Positions 26,457-34,123 of a stretch of 64,000 bases of DNA are shown piece by piece. The position numbers were made by a program, and so were the translations under genes. Position 1 is the first letter of the stretch. Each line of letters begins with the position of its first letter. The DNA comes from CAVQEG01 sp963711465. Lineage in GTDB: Bacteria; Bacteroidota; Ignavibacteria; OLB7. The DNA lies in NCBI GenBank assembly GCA_963711465.1, contig CAVQEG010000002.1:186001-250000 (forward strand), written 5' to 3'. The notes under the pieces were generated by a model. That model did not search any database. It saw nothing but the letters and a program-made list of their open reading frames with translations, and was not told the DNA's origin.

Positions 26457-26993
26457 CTATCGCTTTCCTGAGGAAGGCGGCGCCGTTGCCGTGTCTCCCG
26501 TCTCGCCCGTGTCAGGTACCGTGCACGTCCATGGCGTTCCCTGTTTGACGAACGTGATCTGATACCCGCACATCTGCTGCAGCTTGTTCCGCACGTTCCA
26601 GTACCACGTGACGCTCTTGTTGGTGTTGTCGTCGTACGGCGTCATGGACGTAGCCGTCGTCGCACCGAAGACGTTCTGGGAACCGGAGTACGACGAAGCG
26701 TTCGCCTGGACACAGCCGCCGTCGACGAACGTGAAGCTCCAACGGTTGACCGTCGTAGCGCCCGTCCAGATCGAATGGTCGGGAGCGCTTTCGGCCTGAA
26801 GCAGTCCCACCGTCTCGTTCATCACCTTGACCTCGAATCCCTCGGACATGAGGATTGCCGCCATGTCACGCATGAAATCCGCCACCGGAACCTGCGGACA
26901 GGGCGTGGTGAGGAGAATCGGTTTCTTCGCGCAGCCGCATACTGCAACGGCTACCAGCGCCAGCGGGAGGTATCGTCGGATGGATATGTTCAT
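26457..26993 (-). CDS. Small lipoprotein, unknown function
   Basis: About 178 aa from the ATG at 26993 (MNISIRRYLPLALVAVAVC, lipobox VAVCGC). The mature part has TTPCPQVPVADFMRDMAAIL, MSEGFEVKVMNETVGLLQ, NRWSFTFVDGGCVQANASSY and WYWNVRNKLQQMCGYQITFV. Four Cys residues remain after the acylated one and could form disulfides. The helix-strand-helix layout resembles small periplasmic lipoproteins with a dimeric fold, but I recognise no named family. It is transcribed like its neighbours, with gaps of 200 bases or more on each side, so it may be separately expressed. Confidence 0.65.
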   Translation of the reverse strand: MNISIRRYLPLALVAVAVCGCAKKPILLTTPCPQVPVADFMRDMAAILMSEGFEVKVMNETVGLLQAESAPDHSIWTGATTVNRWSFTFVDGGCVQANASSYSGSQNVFGATTATSMTPYDDNTNKSVTWYWNVRNKLQQMCGYQITFVKQGTPWTCTVPDTGETGDTATAPPSSGKR

Positions 26994-27107
26994 CGTCGCG
27001 TGTCGGATATGTGATTGTTGATTCGAACAGTGTTCGCTCAACGTACTTCCGACGCCTGCCCGGACCGGACATGTTTGGTCCGGTTAACGCTTGCACACGA
27101 CCCACCC

Positions 27108-27160
27108 GAAACGACGAAGCCGCCCGCTCGGCGACCGCTCTGGTCACCGCGCGGGCGGCT
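27108..27160 (-). terminator. Hairpin terminator after the 27190-27924 lipoprotein gene
   Basis: Inverted arms of 10 bp, AGCCGCCCGC at 27118-27127 and GCGGGCGGCT at 27151-27160, lie 30 bases past the stop of the minus-strand lipoprotein gene. On that strand the stem is followed by TCGTCGTTTCG, a weak U-tract. A second 7-bp hairpin (ACCGGAC at 27064-27070 with GTCCGGT at 27078-27084) lies further on. Confidence 0.5.
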
Positions 27161-27189
27161 CGTGCAATTGCGCACGCGGCAGCGGGCGC

Positions 27190-27924
27190 TTACGCCCCCG
27201 GCCGCTGAATCGTCTGTAGTTCGATTTTGGAGTGCTGCCGCTGATCGACGCCGAGCAGCGCCGCGGCCATCGCCAGGCGCTGGTCCATATCGACGAGGAG
27301 GTGCAGATCGGGCACGATCGACGCCTGCGACTTCAAGCTGAGCGTGCCGACCGTTCCGAGCACTGCCGAGGCCGATCCCTCACCGTCGACGGAGGATCGC
27401 TGGGCGTCGATGTCGAATCCATCGACGGTCGCCGGCCACTTGCCGAGGTACTGACCCAGCGCTTCACCGGAGAACGTCACAGCGTACGGTCCGATTGCGA
27501 ATGACGTGTCCATTCGTACCGGAATCGGTTTGACTCCGGGCGCCATCGGCAGATACATCCACCGCCCTCCGACTCCGATGCCTGAAAAGGACATTCCCGG
27601 CTGATAGATCCACGCCGCCGTATCGCCTTCCTGGCTGAACGTCACGGTGTCGAGCGAGCTGCGGTAGGACCACACATCGGCGCGTCCGTACAGGGAGTCG
27701 AGATGCACGACGTGGTATTCCAAGATGGTGTCGGAACCGGGAATCTCGTTTTCGTTCGAGTCGATCTGAACGTACCGGTAGGTGACGTTCGTGCCGTCGG
27801 TGACGGGTTCAGGGTAGGCGACGAGCGTGGAGGTGGGAGCTTCGGAGCACCCGCCGACGGCGAAGAGGAGCACGCCGAGGAGCATCGGCACCGAACGAAG
27901 CAGCAGTTTCGTGGAAATATTCAT
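27190..27924 (-). CDS. Lipoprotein, unknown function
   Basis: A 244-aa protein with a strong lipoprotein signal: MNISTKLLLRSVPMLLGVLL, then FAVGGC. The mature region is beta-rich: TNVTYRYVQIDSNENEIPGS, YHVVHLDSLYGRADVWSYR, GGRWMYLPMAPGVKPIPVRM and GPYAVTFSGEALGQYLGKW. A C-terminal amphipathic stretch follows (LVDMDQRLAMAAALLGVDQR). It differs from the three paralogues nearby but shares their general design. Possibly a surface-exposed or periplasmic binding protein; nothing more specific can be said. Confidence 0.7.
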   Translation of the reverse strand: MNISTKLLLRSVPMLLGVLLFAVGGCSEAPTSTLVAYPEPVTDGTNVTYRYVQIDSNENEIPGSDTILEYHVVHLDSLYGRADVWSYRSSLDTVTFSQEGDTAAWIYQPGMSFSGIGVGGRWMYLPMAPGVKPIPVRMDTSFAIGPYAVTFSGEALGQYLGKWPATVDGFDIDAQRSSVDGEGSASAVLGTVGTLSLKSQASIVPDLHLLVDMDQRLAMAAALLGVDQRQHSKIELQTIQRPGA

Positions 27925-28131
27925 GAATGTCAGTCAGAGAAATGCCGAAGTGACGATCGAAGACGGGGAATCTACCACATCCGGGCCCAGCTGCACAGCG
28001 GAGAATTTGGGTCGATCGGCTTGTCGCTGGCGGTGGAACGGTCGATCCATCCGGACGGAGTGCATGCCGAGACGCCACAAGGCGAGCCATCTATCGACTC
28101 CGCCACGGCCGGCGCCGAACAGACTCTTGAA

Positions 28132-29232
28132 CTACCCGGTCTGAGCGACGATCATGCTACCACCATTGACGGCTTCATAGAGTTCCGTGATGAGGAGTAC
28201 TATCGGGTTGAATGACGTTGTCGGATCGCTGCGTGTCGGTCGTTGTCCGGAGAGGACCGCAAATAGGGTGATAATTGTTTCGGTCGCGGCTGCGAGTGCC
28301 TGCTTCGGTGTTCCGACTCCGAAGACCCTGCGCATCAGCAGCGACACGTTCGCGCAGGCCGCCTGGATCAGGTATCGCTTCTTGATGTTCGCCGTCCCGC
28401 GCAACGTCATTCGGCGGGCGCCGCCGCAGTCCAGCACATGCTCAAAGCTGCGTACGAGGAACTCGCCACGGCGTCTGAGCAAACCCTTGCCGTACGTTGC
28501 CCGCGCTGATCGCTTGGTTGCGTGCACGGCTGCACGTTCGTCGGGGGCGAGCCGTTCAATACACCGATTGCGGATCGGATCGGAAATCACGGTACGGATG
28601 CCGTAGTGCCGCAGCGTCGTCAGCTCGCCGACCTTGTAATAGCCTTTGTCTCCGGTCAGGGTTTCGATGGTCCCGGTGTTTGGCGGATCGCCCAGGGCTG
28701 TGTTCAGCCGTCCCTCCATGCTCATCACGTGCTCGGCCAACTCGTCGGTGTCGTGCTCGTCACCCGGTCGGATATCAACGTCGAGGATCGCGCCGGTGTC
28801 GAGATCAACGATGTGTTCTGGCTTGTAGATCATCCGGGTCGATCCGCGCTTGGTGCGGCCGACCTTTGCAAAGGGATCGTGTGGATTGAACCAGTCCTTG
28901 TTGCTCGTCGTGCGATCCTTCTGGTGTTTGTCGAAGCCGCTGACCGCCGCCTCGTCCTTTGGGTCAACACCCGCTTGCTTTGCCAGTCGCCGGACGTACT
29001 CGCGGTATTGCGTGCCGTCGAGGCGACTGCCCAGTGAACGCAGTGAGGCGTTGGCATCCATTACCGAGGCATCGATCGCGGTGATCCACATTGACCAGTA
29101 TAAAGCATATGGCAGTGCCACGGGAGCGCGCGTGACCATCGCGTGAATATCGGCCGCAGTGGCCGTCCAGATCGCTGGGTCCGCGTTCGAAGTGACATAT
29201 GCGCCATCGTTTGGCCTTCTGCCGGGAGACAT
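28132..29232 (-). CDS. IS1182/IS5-like DDE transposase, possibly 5'-truncated
   Basis: A 366-aa frame. Conserved blocks are ITAIDASVMDANASLRSLGS (first catalytic Asp), NKDWFNPHDPFAKVGRTKRG, MIYKPEHIVDLDTGAILDVD, IETLTGDKGYYKVGELTTLR (second Asp) and YGKGLLRRRGEFLVRSFEHV with the catalytic Glu, then NIKKRYLIQAACANVSLLMR. The catalytic half looks intact, but relatives usually carry about 100 more N-terminal residues with the helical DUF772-type region. That part is absent, and no inverted repeats could be found at the ends. Upstream another frame briefly reads like an HTH (NLVIAERLNVSRQKAKRW), hinting at a composite of broken elements. Confidence 0.8.
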   Translation of the reverse strand: MSPGRRPNDGAYVTSNADPAIWTATAADIHAMVTRAPVALPYALYWSMWITAIDASVMDANASLRSLGSRLDGTQYREYVRRLAKQAGVDPKDEAAVSGFDKHQKDRTTSNKDWFNPHDPFAKVGRTKRGSTRMIYKPEHIVDLDTGAILDVDIRPGDEHDTDELAEHVMSMEGRLNTALGDPPNTGTIETLTGDKGYYKVGELTTLRHYGIRTVISDPIRNRCIERLAPDERAAVHATKRSARATYGKGLLRRRGEFLVRSFEHVLDCGGARRMTLRGTANIKKRYLIQAACANVSLLMRRVFGVGTPKQALAAATETIITLFAVLSGQRPTRSDPTTSFNPIVLLITELYEAVNGGSMIVAQTG

Positions 29233-29503
29233 TTAGCCGCTCTGCGATCACGAGATTATCGAATCCGCCGTGTGCCCGCTGGAACGGTAATTGGCGACAG
29301 GCCGTGGCTGTCGCGGTTGTCGATAGCGACCGAGCAAAGCTGCCGACGACGAACGTCGCATGAAACGTTGACCATGCTTGCTCGTTACCCGCAGTCGGAA
29401 TACATTAGCTGGATTACTATAGGACACGAACAAGCCTATAGCTCGTCGGCTAGAGATTCAGGCAAGGGTTTCAGCCGATCGGTTAGAAAGTTTTCCACAG
29501 TCA

Positions 29504-29899
29504 TTGTGTATGGCACAAGCACCGGGGCCGCACACGCCAGCAGGTCGGCTTCGATCGTGGTTGGAGTCGAAATGGATATCGGTGGACGTAGGAGCTCGGG
29601 CGGTGGGTGTTAACGGCGTACAGATGTCGAAGTACGTTAACGGCACCTCGAAGCTGGGGTTCGACGTTCTCCTTCGGCTGCAGCGCCACGGCCTGTCGAT
29701 CGACTGGCTGCTGACAGGAAGTGGAAACCCTGAGGTACCTGATGCGAGTCTGTCGCCGGACCGCGACGCATCGGGTTTCATCGGGTTCCTGACGCAGGAC
29801 CAGATCGATCAACTGCAGGCGCTTCTCCTCAACGCGCGGCCGGCGGAGGAGATCAAGAAGGAGTTGGAGAGGAGAGAGAAGGAAGGCCGCACGCACTGA
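29504..29899 (+). CDS. HTH (XRE/CI-like) DNA-binding protein
   Basis: A 131-aa protein, with ATG codons at 29504 and 29510 both usable. Residues about 12-75 form a phage-repressor-type helix-turn-helix: TPAGRLRSWLESKWISVDVG, RAVGVNGVQMSKYVNGTSKL, GFDVLLRLQRHGLSIDWLLT and GSGNPEV. The ending 'DWLLTGxG' is a hallmark of CI/XRE repressors just before their linker. A charged C-terminal helix (LTQDQIDQLQALLLNARPAE, then EEIKKELERREKEG) could mediate dimerisation. No peptidase domain follows in this protein; a separate S24-fold gene lies 182 bases downstream. A TTTTCCACA site lies 7 bases before the start codon. Confidence 0.75.
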   Translation: MCMAQAPGPHTPAGRLRSWLESKWISVDVGARAVGVNGVQMSKYVNGTSKLGFDVLLRLQRHGLSIDWLLTGSGNPEVPDASLSPDRDASGFIGFLTQDQIDQLQALLLNARPAEEIKKELERREKEGRTH

Positions 29900-29934
29900 G
29901 CACACCACCGGACTGTGGCTGTCCGGTGCTCAGT
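29893..29934 (+). terminator. Hairpin overlapping the stop codon of the HTH gene
   Basis: CACTGAGCAC at 29893-29902 pairs with GTGCTCAGTG at 29925-29934, a perfect 10-bp outer stem, and an inner CGGAC/GTCCG pair extends it past a small bulge. The stop codon of the HTH gene lies inside the left arm. No T-run follows, so this may be an attenuator or a mRNA-protecting hairpin rather than a full terminator. Confidence 0.5.
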
Positions 29935-30081
29935 GACCACCCACGTCAGACGGGTAATCGCTCAGGGACGACAGAGAATCACCTGATCCGTTCTCAACCG
30001 GCTCGGTCCTCGACGCCTCACCCCTCGCCGCGAAGGATCACGTTGGCGGGCGTCGGCAGGAGCCCCCTATGCATTTCCCCA

Positions 30082-30474
30082 ATGCCACTTATTCGACAGA
30101 TGGTCGAAGACCTCACCCGGGTCCCGACCATCGCAGCGGGACACCCCCGGCACTCGGACCTCGATCAGACCGGAGGCCAGGCCTTCCCGCTGCCCCTCGA
30201 CCTCAATCCACGGACCACCGGTGCCTACGTGGTCCCCGACGACACGCTCGAGCCGTGGCACAATTGCCGCGGTGACCTCGTGTTGTTCAACGTCGACGCC
30301 GTCGCAGCCGACGGCAGTAGCGTCTATGCGGACACGCCGCACGGCGAGTCGATCTATCAGCTTCGGGACGGCGTGCTCGAGCATGTCGACGGACACACAG
30401 TCCCGGCGCCGATGGTGCGCGTCTACGGACCCGTGACCTACCTCCTGCGATCAACAGCCATTCAACGTGCGTGA
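30082..30474 (+). CDS. S24/LexA-like fold protein lacking the catalytic Ser and Lys
   Basis: About 130 aa from the ATG at 30082 (MPLIRQMVEDLTRVPTIAAG). The C-terminal two thirds follow the signal-peptidase-like fold of LexA/CI C-terminal domains: GAYVVPDDTLEPWHNCRGDL, VLFNVDAVAADGSSVYAD, ESIYQLRDGVLEHVDG and PMVRVYGPVTYLLRS. In active S24 repressors the motif 'GDSM' supplies the Ser; here it is DDTL. The Lys in 'VKRL' is replaced by Gln in YQLR. So the fold is probably retained without self-cleavage. It follows an HTH-only protein and is closed by a clear terminator, which suggests the two act as one split repressor; that is inference. The assignment rests on a weak match. Confidence 0.5.
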   Translation: MPLIRQMVEDLTRVPTIAAGHPRHSDLDQTGGQAFPLPLDLNPRTTGAYVVPDDTLEPWHNCRGDLVLFNVDAVAADGSSVYADTPHGESIYQLRDGVLEHVDGHTVPAPMVRVYGPVTYLLRSTAIQRA

Positions 30475-30479
30475 CCCGT

Positions 30480-30512
30480 AAGCCCGCCCGCGACCCCGGG
30501 GCGGGCTTTTCG
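30480..30512 (+). terminator. Intrinsic terminator of the S24-fold gene
   Basis: AAGCCCGCCC pairs with GGGCGGGCTT around an 8-9 base loop and is followed by TTCGTTCTT, starting 6 bases after the stop codon. A textbook intrinsic terminator for the HTH/S24 unit. Confidence 0.85.
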
Positions 30513-30553
30513 TTCTTCCGACTATTCCACAATCACAACGAAGGGTGTACGAA

Positions 30554-30754
30554 ATGAAATACGCGACAACATTCATTGCATTGGTGTTGGTAACAACGGC
30601 ATGCGGAGGGCTTCGAAATAAGAAGATGTCGGATTGGAAGGATGTTCCGAATTCTGAGCGCATGGACTTTCTTCGCAGCCTATCAGATCATGATCGCACG
30701 ATGTTCCAGCTCGGGCTGAGCTATTACAGCGACCACCCGTTAGCAGGCTGCTAA
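30554..30754 (+). pseudogene. Small lipoprotein gene, 5' part, cut by an IS5-type element
   Basis: The ATG at 30554 (GTG at 30545 also in frame) starts a lipoprotein signal, MKYATTFIALVLVTTACGG, with lipobox VTTAC. The mature part reads RNKKMSDWKDVPNSERMDFL and RTMFQLGLSYYSDHPL. From codon 64 on, the frame enters the inverted repeat of the insertion sequence and stops at 30752. Joining base 30743 to 32066 (that is, removing the element and one target copy) continues the frame as GFFMSSDKSVWYAEVAVRAR for another 35 codons to a stop at 32170-32172, giving a 98-aa protein. The present product is truncated. Confidence 0.65.
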
Positions 30755-30763
30755 AAAACCCGG
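30744..30763. repeat. Left terminal inverted repeat of the IS5-type element
   Basis: CAGGCTGCTAAAAAACCCGG; the outer bases TAG on both sides extend the match to the flanks (30741-30743 against 32062-32064). Confidence 0.8.
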
Positions 30764-30784
30764 CACGAATCGGTAAGTTGTGGC

Positions 30785-31855
30785 ATGAGAGGAAAACTTC
30801 GCCATCAGGAATACCTGTACAGTTACGTTCCGCTCGAGGAGCGCATCCCGGAAGATCATGAGCTTCGCCCGATTCGCAAGCTCGCGGATTCGGTGCTCGG
30901 GGAGATGTCGCACTGGCTCGACGGTCAATACTCGGCCGTCGGTCGCCCGTCGATCCCGCCTGAGTTCCTGATTAAGGCACTCCTGCTGCAGCAGCTCTAC
31001 GGTATTCGAAGCGAGATTCAGCTGATGGAGCAGCTGAATTTCAACATGCTGTTCCGGTGGTTCGTCGGAATCGGACTTGATGAGCCGGTCTGGACTCCGG
31101 AGTCTTTTTCGACAAACCGCCAGCGGCTGTTTTCGGCTGAAGGCATGCAGCTGTTCTTTGACGGCATTTTGGGTGAAGCTGCCAGGGCCGATCTGCTGTC
31201 GACCGATCACTTCTCAGTCGATGGGACACTGATCAAGGCGTGGGCCTCGCAGAAGAGCTTCCGTCCGAAGGAGCGGGATGAGAATGATGACTCCGACGGT
31301 GAGAACTTCCACGGTGAAAAGCGGAGCAATCACACGCACGCGTCAACGACTGATCCGGAGGCGCGCCTGTATCGGAAGTCCGCTGGGACCGCCGCGGAGC
31401 TGTGCTTCATGGGACATATCCTGATGGAGAACCGCAACGGGCTGATCGTTGACGTTGAGCTGACCGTGGCCGAGGCAACGCAGGAACGCGAGGCGGCATT
31501 GCGGATGCTCGACCGACTGCCGGGACAGCACCGCGTAACGGTGGGAGGAGACAAGGGGTACGATGTCAACGACTTTCATACGAGGTGTCGGGAGCTGAAT
31601 GTTACTCCTCACATTGCCCAGCGGAACGATGGTCGGCGGTCGGTATTGGATCGACGAACGACGCGTCACCCGGGATATCAGGTGAGCAGTCGGAAGCGCA
31701 AGTTGATCGAACAGGCGTTCGGTTGGGTGAAGGCGGCGGGGAGATTGCGACAGTTCATGATGCGGGGAGCGGCGCGGAACGGACCGACATTCTGCCTGGC
31801 GATGACTGCATATAATATAGTCAGAATCGTTCGTGCGCTGCCGGCTCCGGCATGA
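30785..31855 (+). CDS. IS5-family transposase
   Basis: A 356-aa protein. The N-terminal DUF772 region is complete: EYLYSYVPLEERIPEDHELR, GRPSIPPEFLIKALLLQQLY, EQLNFNMLFRWFVGIGLDEP and WTPESFSTNRQRLF. The DDE core includes STDHFSVDGTLIKAWASQKS (first Asp), VTVGGDKGYDVNDFHTRCRE (second Asp), and RKRKLIEQAFGWVKAAGRLR (Glu). A charged linker at about 160-185 (RPKERDENDDSDGENFHGEK) is normal for the group. No internal stops, so it is probably functional. The ATG at 30785 is 41 bases inside the left end. Confidence 0.93.
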   Translation: MRGKLRHQEYLYSYVPLEERIPEDHELRPIRKLADSVLGEMSHWLDGQYSAVGRPSIPPEFLIKALLLQQLYGIRSEIQLMEQLNFNMLFRWFVGIGLDEPVWTPESFSTNRQRLFSAEGMQLFFDGILGEAARADLLSTDHFSVDGTLIKAWASQKSFRPKERDENDDSDGENFHGEKRSNHTHASTTDPEARLYRKSAGTAAELCFMGHILMENRNGLIVDVELTVAEATQEREAALRMLDRLPGQHRVTVGGDKGYDVNDFHTRCRELNVTPHIAQRNDGRRSVLDRRTTRHPGYQVSSRKRKLIEQAFGWVKAAGRLRQFMMRGAARNGPTFCLAMTAYNIVRIVRALPAPA

Positions 31856-32041
31856 GACCACGGTAGGATAACTGACTGCGACAGATCGGTCGTACCGGAA
31901 ATGCGGCGATAAATACATGGGACGCCGGCCGATTACACAGGCTACGTTCAATGGCCATCTATCGATCCTCGAAATTCCCCCATCACGATCCAATTGCCTG
32001 CCGATCTTTTCACCGCCCGAGGCGGCGATCGGCTGCCGAAA

Positions 32042-32061
32042 CGGGGATTTTTAGCGGCCTG
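32042..32061. repeat. Right terminal inverted repeat of the IS5-type element
   Basis: CGGGGATTTTTAGCGGCCTG, inverse of the left end with three differences; followed by CTAG. Confidence 0.8.
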
Positions 32062-32065
32062 CTAG

Positions 32066-32172
32066 GTTTCTTCATGTCATCCGATAAGTCGGTATGGTAC
32101 GCCGAGGTTGCCGTTCGCGCTCGATTCTGCCAATGTCCTACCGGTCCGATGGCAAAAAGTGCGCGACGTTGA
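32066..32172 (+). pseudogene. 3' fragment of the interrupted small lipoprotein gene
   Basis: Right of the IS5-type element the frame that would continue the lipoprotein at 30554 stays open for 35 codons (FFMSSDKSVWYAEVAVRARF, then CQCPTGPMAKSARR) and ends at a TGA at 32170-32172. Without the upstream part it has no start signal. The last 15 residues contain two Cys and may reflect out-of-family sequence. Confidence 0.45.
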
Positions 32173-32270
32173 GCATTCCCAATCGACCATATATAGCAAA
32201 CTCAATCGATTTGTGCCCGCGAGGATCACGACGTGCGCGACCTATCATTCGGAATTAGCACGACAATCCG

Positions 32271-32930
32271 TCAACGGCCGTCCGAAGGGGGTCTCATTTG
32301 ACGCGGAGTCCGTGGGTCCCTTTCCCACACGTACACGACTCGACACGTTGAGTGCCGCTGCATTACTGTCACAACGTCGCCCGAATGGAAATTGTTCCCG
32401 TTCCACTCATCCAAGATCGCAATCATCTCGGTGTCGTTGGCGATCGTGGCCAGGTGCCGCAGGTAGATGTAGACGACTTCTGAGCAGACGCGTCCATCCG
32501 GCCACCACTGATTCCACTTCCGGGGATCCGCCGGCTTGCCGGCGAGCTCAGGCATCCATCCTAGCCACCGCTCCACCCAGGGGATCGTCCAGAACCACCG
32601 CCGCACGAAGTACAGCAGCTGCAGGAACCCGTAGTCCTGACCGGCGCACTCGACGTACGTCCGGCGCAGGGCCTCGAGCTTCTGCTCAGGTGTTCCGATG
32701 CCGACGCGCCAGACCCAGGCGTCGACCTTGGGATCCTCGTTGCGATAGCTCGTTGGCCGCATTGCAACGGCCAGCACCGCCTCAAACGCCGAGGGCTCGC
32801 CCGGAAGGATCTCGCCGAAGAACAGTCTCGAGTGCGTGTAACCCATGCGGGTGAAGAACTGCTGAGCACGGCTGAACCCGTGGCCTGCGCGCGAACAGTA
32901 GGAGGCCGGGTCTCCGACGCATGCTACCAT
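32271..32930 (-). CDS. Permuted papain-like (YiiX/NlpC-P60 type) protein
   Basis: About 219 aa from the ATG at 32930 (MVACVGDPASYCSRAGHGFS); a longer frame upstream lacks family-like sequence. The key elements are a His in TRMGYTHSRLFFGEILPGEP near the start and a Cys in PDGRVCSEVVYIYLRHLA near residue 170, followed by FHSGDVVTVMQRH. That His-before-Cys order is the circular permutation seen in YiiX/YebB-like cysteine hydrolases, which cut or transfer acyl or amide bonds. Between them is a Trp-rich stretch (RRWFWTIPWVERWLGWMPEL). It lies next to tRNA-Glu in an accessory segment, so a phage or transferable-element origin is possible. Substrate unknown. Confidence 0.55.
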   Translation of the reverse strand: MVACVGDPASYCSRAGHGFSRAQQFFTRMGYTHSRLFFGEILPGEPSAFEAVLAVAMRPTSYRNEDPKVDAWVWRVGIGTPEQKLEALRRTYVECAGQDYGFLQLLYFVRRWFWTIPWVERWLGWMPELAGKPADPRKWNQWWPDGRVCSEVVYIYLRHLATIANDTEMIAILDEWNGNNFHSGDVVTVMQRHSTCRVVYVWERDPRTPRQMRPPSDGR

Positions 32931-33169
32931 GGTAGGTTCGAATATGTGGTGGTCAACAACAGCGGCAGCTTCAGGGTTGGGCACGGCGTGCTGGTCCGCT
33001 AAATCAGGTGACTCACAGCTCGGAGTTCCTGAGGCTGCCGACGTGAGTGCGCGGGAATGTGCGAAGCGTGTTTCGAATATGCTTCGAATTCCGTGACGTG
33101 CAGTGGCCATCTGTGACCAATTAACGCGAAGTCATGGGCGACTGGAATCGTGGATTCTGGCGGTGAAAC

Positions 33170-33211
33170 CGGCGAAAACGAAGGAGGGCGACCGCTTCTG
33201 CGATCGCCCTC
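33170..33211 (-). terminator. Intrinsic terminator of tRNA-Glu
   Basis: On the minus strand GAGGGCGATCGC (33211-33200) pairs with GCGGTCGCCCTC (33195-33184) over a 4-base loop with one G-T pair, followed by CTTCGTTTTCG. It starts 4 bases after the tRNA 3' end. Confidence 0.85.
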
Positions 33212-33214
33212 GCG

Positions 33215-33286
33215 TACTCCCAACGGGATTCGAACCCGTGCTACCACCTTGAAAGAGTGGCGACCTAACCACTAGTCGATGGGAGC
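33215..33286 (-). tRNA. tRNA-Glu (anticodon UUC)
   Basis: The minus strand from 33286 folds into a full cloverleaf of 72 nt: acceptor GCTCCCA pairs with TGGGAGT, discriminator A; D-arm TCGACTAGTGGTTAGGTCG; anticodon stem CCACT/GGTGG with loop CTTTCAA, so the anticodon is TTC; T-arm ACGGGTTCGAATCCCGT. CCA is not encoded. It borders the accessory segment on its left and has its own terminator. tRNA genes of this kind are common integration sites, but I found no duplicate of its 3' end in the window. Confidence 0.95.
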
Positions 33287-33382
33287 ACTGCTGTACCCGC
33301 TCGTACAAACGGGTACGGCCGACTAACCTAGGAAAGCCGCCAGAGACTCGCAATCCGGCCACATCCTGTTACGACGGACGGC

Positions 33383-33997
33383 CTACAGGTCGTTCAGACT
33401 CTCCTCCTTCTGTTTCTCGATCGCTCGACTGACCATCGCGCCGTTCTGGTAGGCGACGATCACATAGAAGTCCGGATCAACACTCACGGAAATCACGTTC
33501 TGCTCCTCACTTCCCACGCTCGGGTCGAAGAACCAGTATGCTGAGATCACCGCCTTTCCAACGCTTATCGCTGTCGATTCGTATCCATCCCCCTCCTCGT
33601 ACGGGTCCTTGAAGAAGTAGAAGTCGTGATCGGGATCGCCATACTTGCGCTGCAGCAGCTCCTTTATTCCGCGATAGATCGGCATCACCACGTCGTGGTC
33701 GCGCCTGTCGGCCTTGATGTAGACGGTCGCGGTATGAAGGCCCTCGCCGGAAAACCGAAGAAGTATGAAGCTCACCGGCCGGCCCGCAAACTCGCCGCCG
33801 TTGAAGATCAACGCCTCATCCGTGCTGTTCTCAGCATCGAACGTCGTACCAGGGCGCTGCAACATGATCCGCTTCGCCTCGGCCTTGCTCGCGCCCCACT
33901 TGATGTTGAGAAAGTCGTCCAGCGTCCGCGCCTGCGTCGCACGAGCACCTGCAATCAGACAGACAATCATGGCAACGGTAGAAAGAGCCAATTTCAT
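33383..33997 (-). CDS. Secreted protein, unknown function
   Basis: About 204 aa from the ATG at 33997 with a Sec signal (MKLALSTVAMIVCLIAGARA, then TQA). The mature part has TLDDFLNIKWGASKAEAKRI, TFDAENSTDEALIFNGGEFA, LLRFSGEGLHTATVYIKADR, IYRGIKELLQRKYGDPDHDF and YWFFDPSVGSEEQNVISVSV. The 'IKWGxSKxEAKxxM' opening and 'LLxxKYGxP' block recur in small periplasmic proteins of wide distribution with no assigned role. It is divergent from the plus-strand pair starting at 34124. Confidence 0.65.
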   Translation of the reverse strand: MKLALSTVAMIVCLIAGARATQARTLDDFLNIKWGASKAEAKRIMLQRPGTTFDAENSTDEALIFNGGEFAGRPVSFILLRFSGEGLHTATVYIKADRRDHDVVMPIYRGIKELLQRKYGDPDHDFYFFKDPYEEGDGYESTAISVGKAVISAYWFFDPSVGSEEQNVISVSVDPDFYVIVAYQNGAMVSRAIEKQKEESLNDL

Positions 33998-34123
33998 GGT
34001 CACATTCGGATTTGATTGGTGGAAGTGATCGTTCTCAGATCCCAACATGCACCTCGGACGAGGCGGAACCGGACACGACATGTCCGCTCAATCGGATTCG
34101 GCACGGTCAGGCGCCGCCCCGGC

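Larger units (their letters stand above)
30744..32061 (+). mobile_element. IS5-family insertion sequence, complete (about 1318 bp)
   Basis: The element has terminal inverted repeats beginning CAGGCTGCTAAAAAACCC on the left and CAGGCCGCTAAAAATCCC (inverted) on the right, 17 of 20 identical. It is flanked by TTAG (30740-30743) and CTAG (32062-32065), both fitting the YTAR target of the IS5 subgroup although not identical to each other. One intact 356-aa transposase gene fills it. It interrupts a small lipoprotein gene. Confidence 0.85.

Noticed and set aside
33215..33286. Duplicated tRNA 3' end as an attachment site for the accessory segment
   Set aside because: No second copy of the tRNA-Glu 3' sequence was seen within the window.
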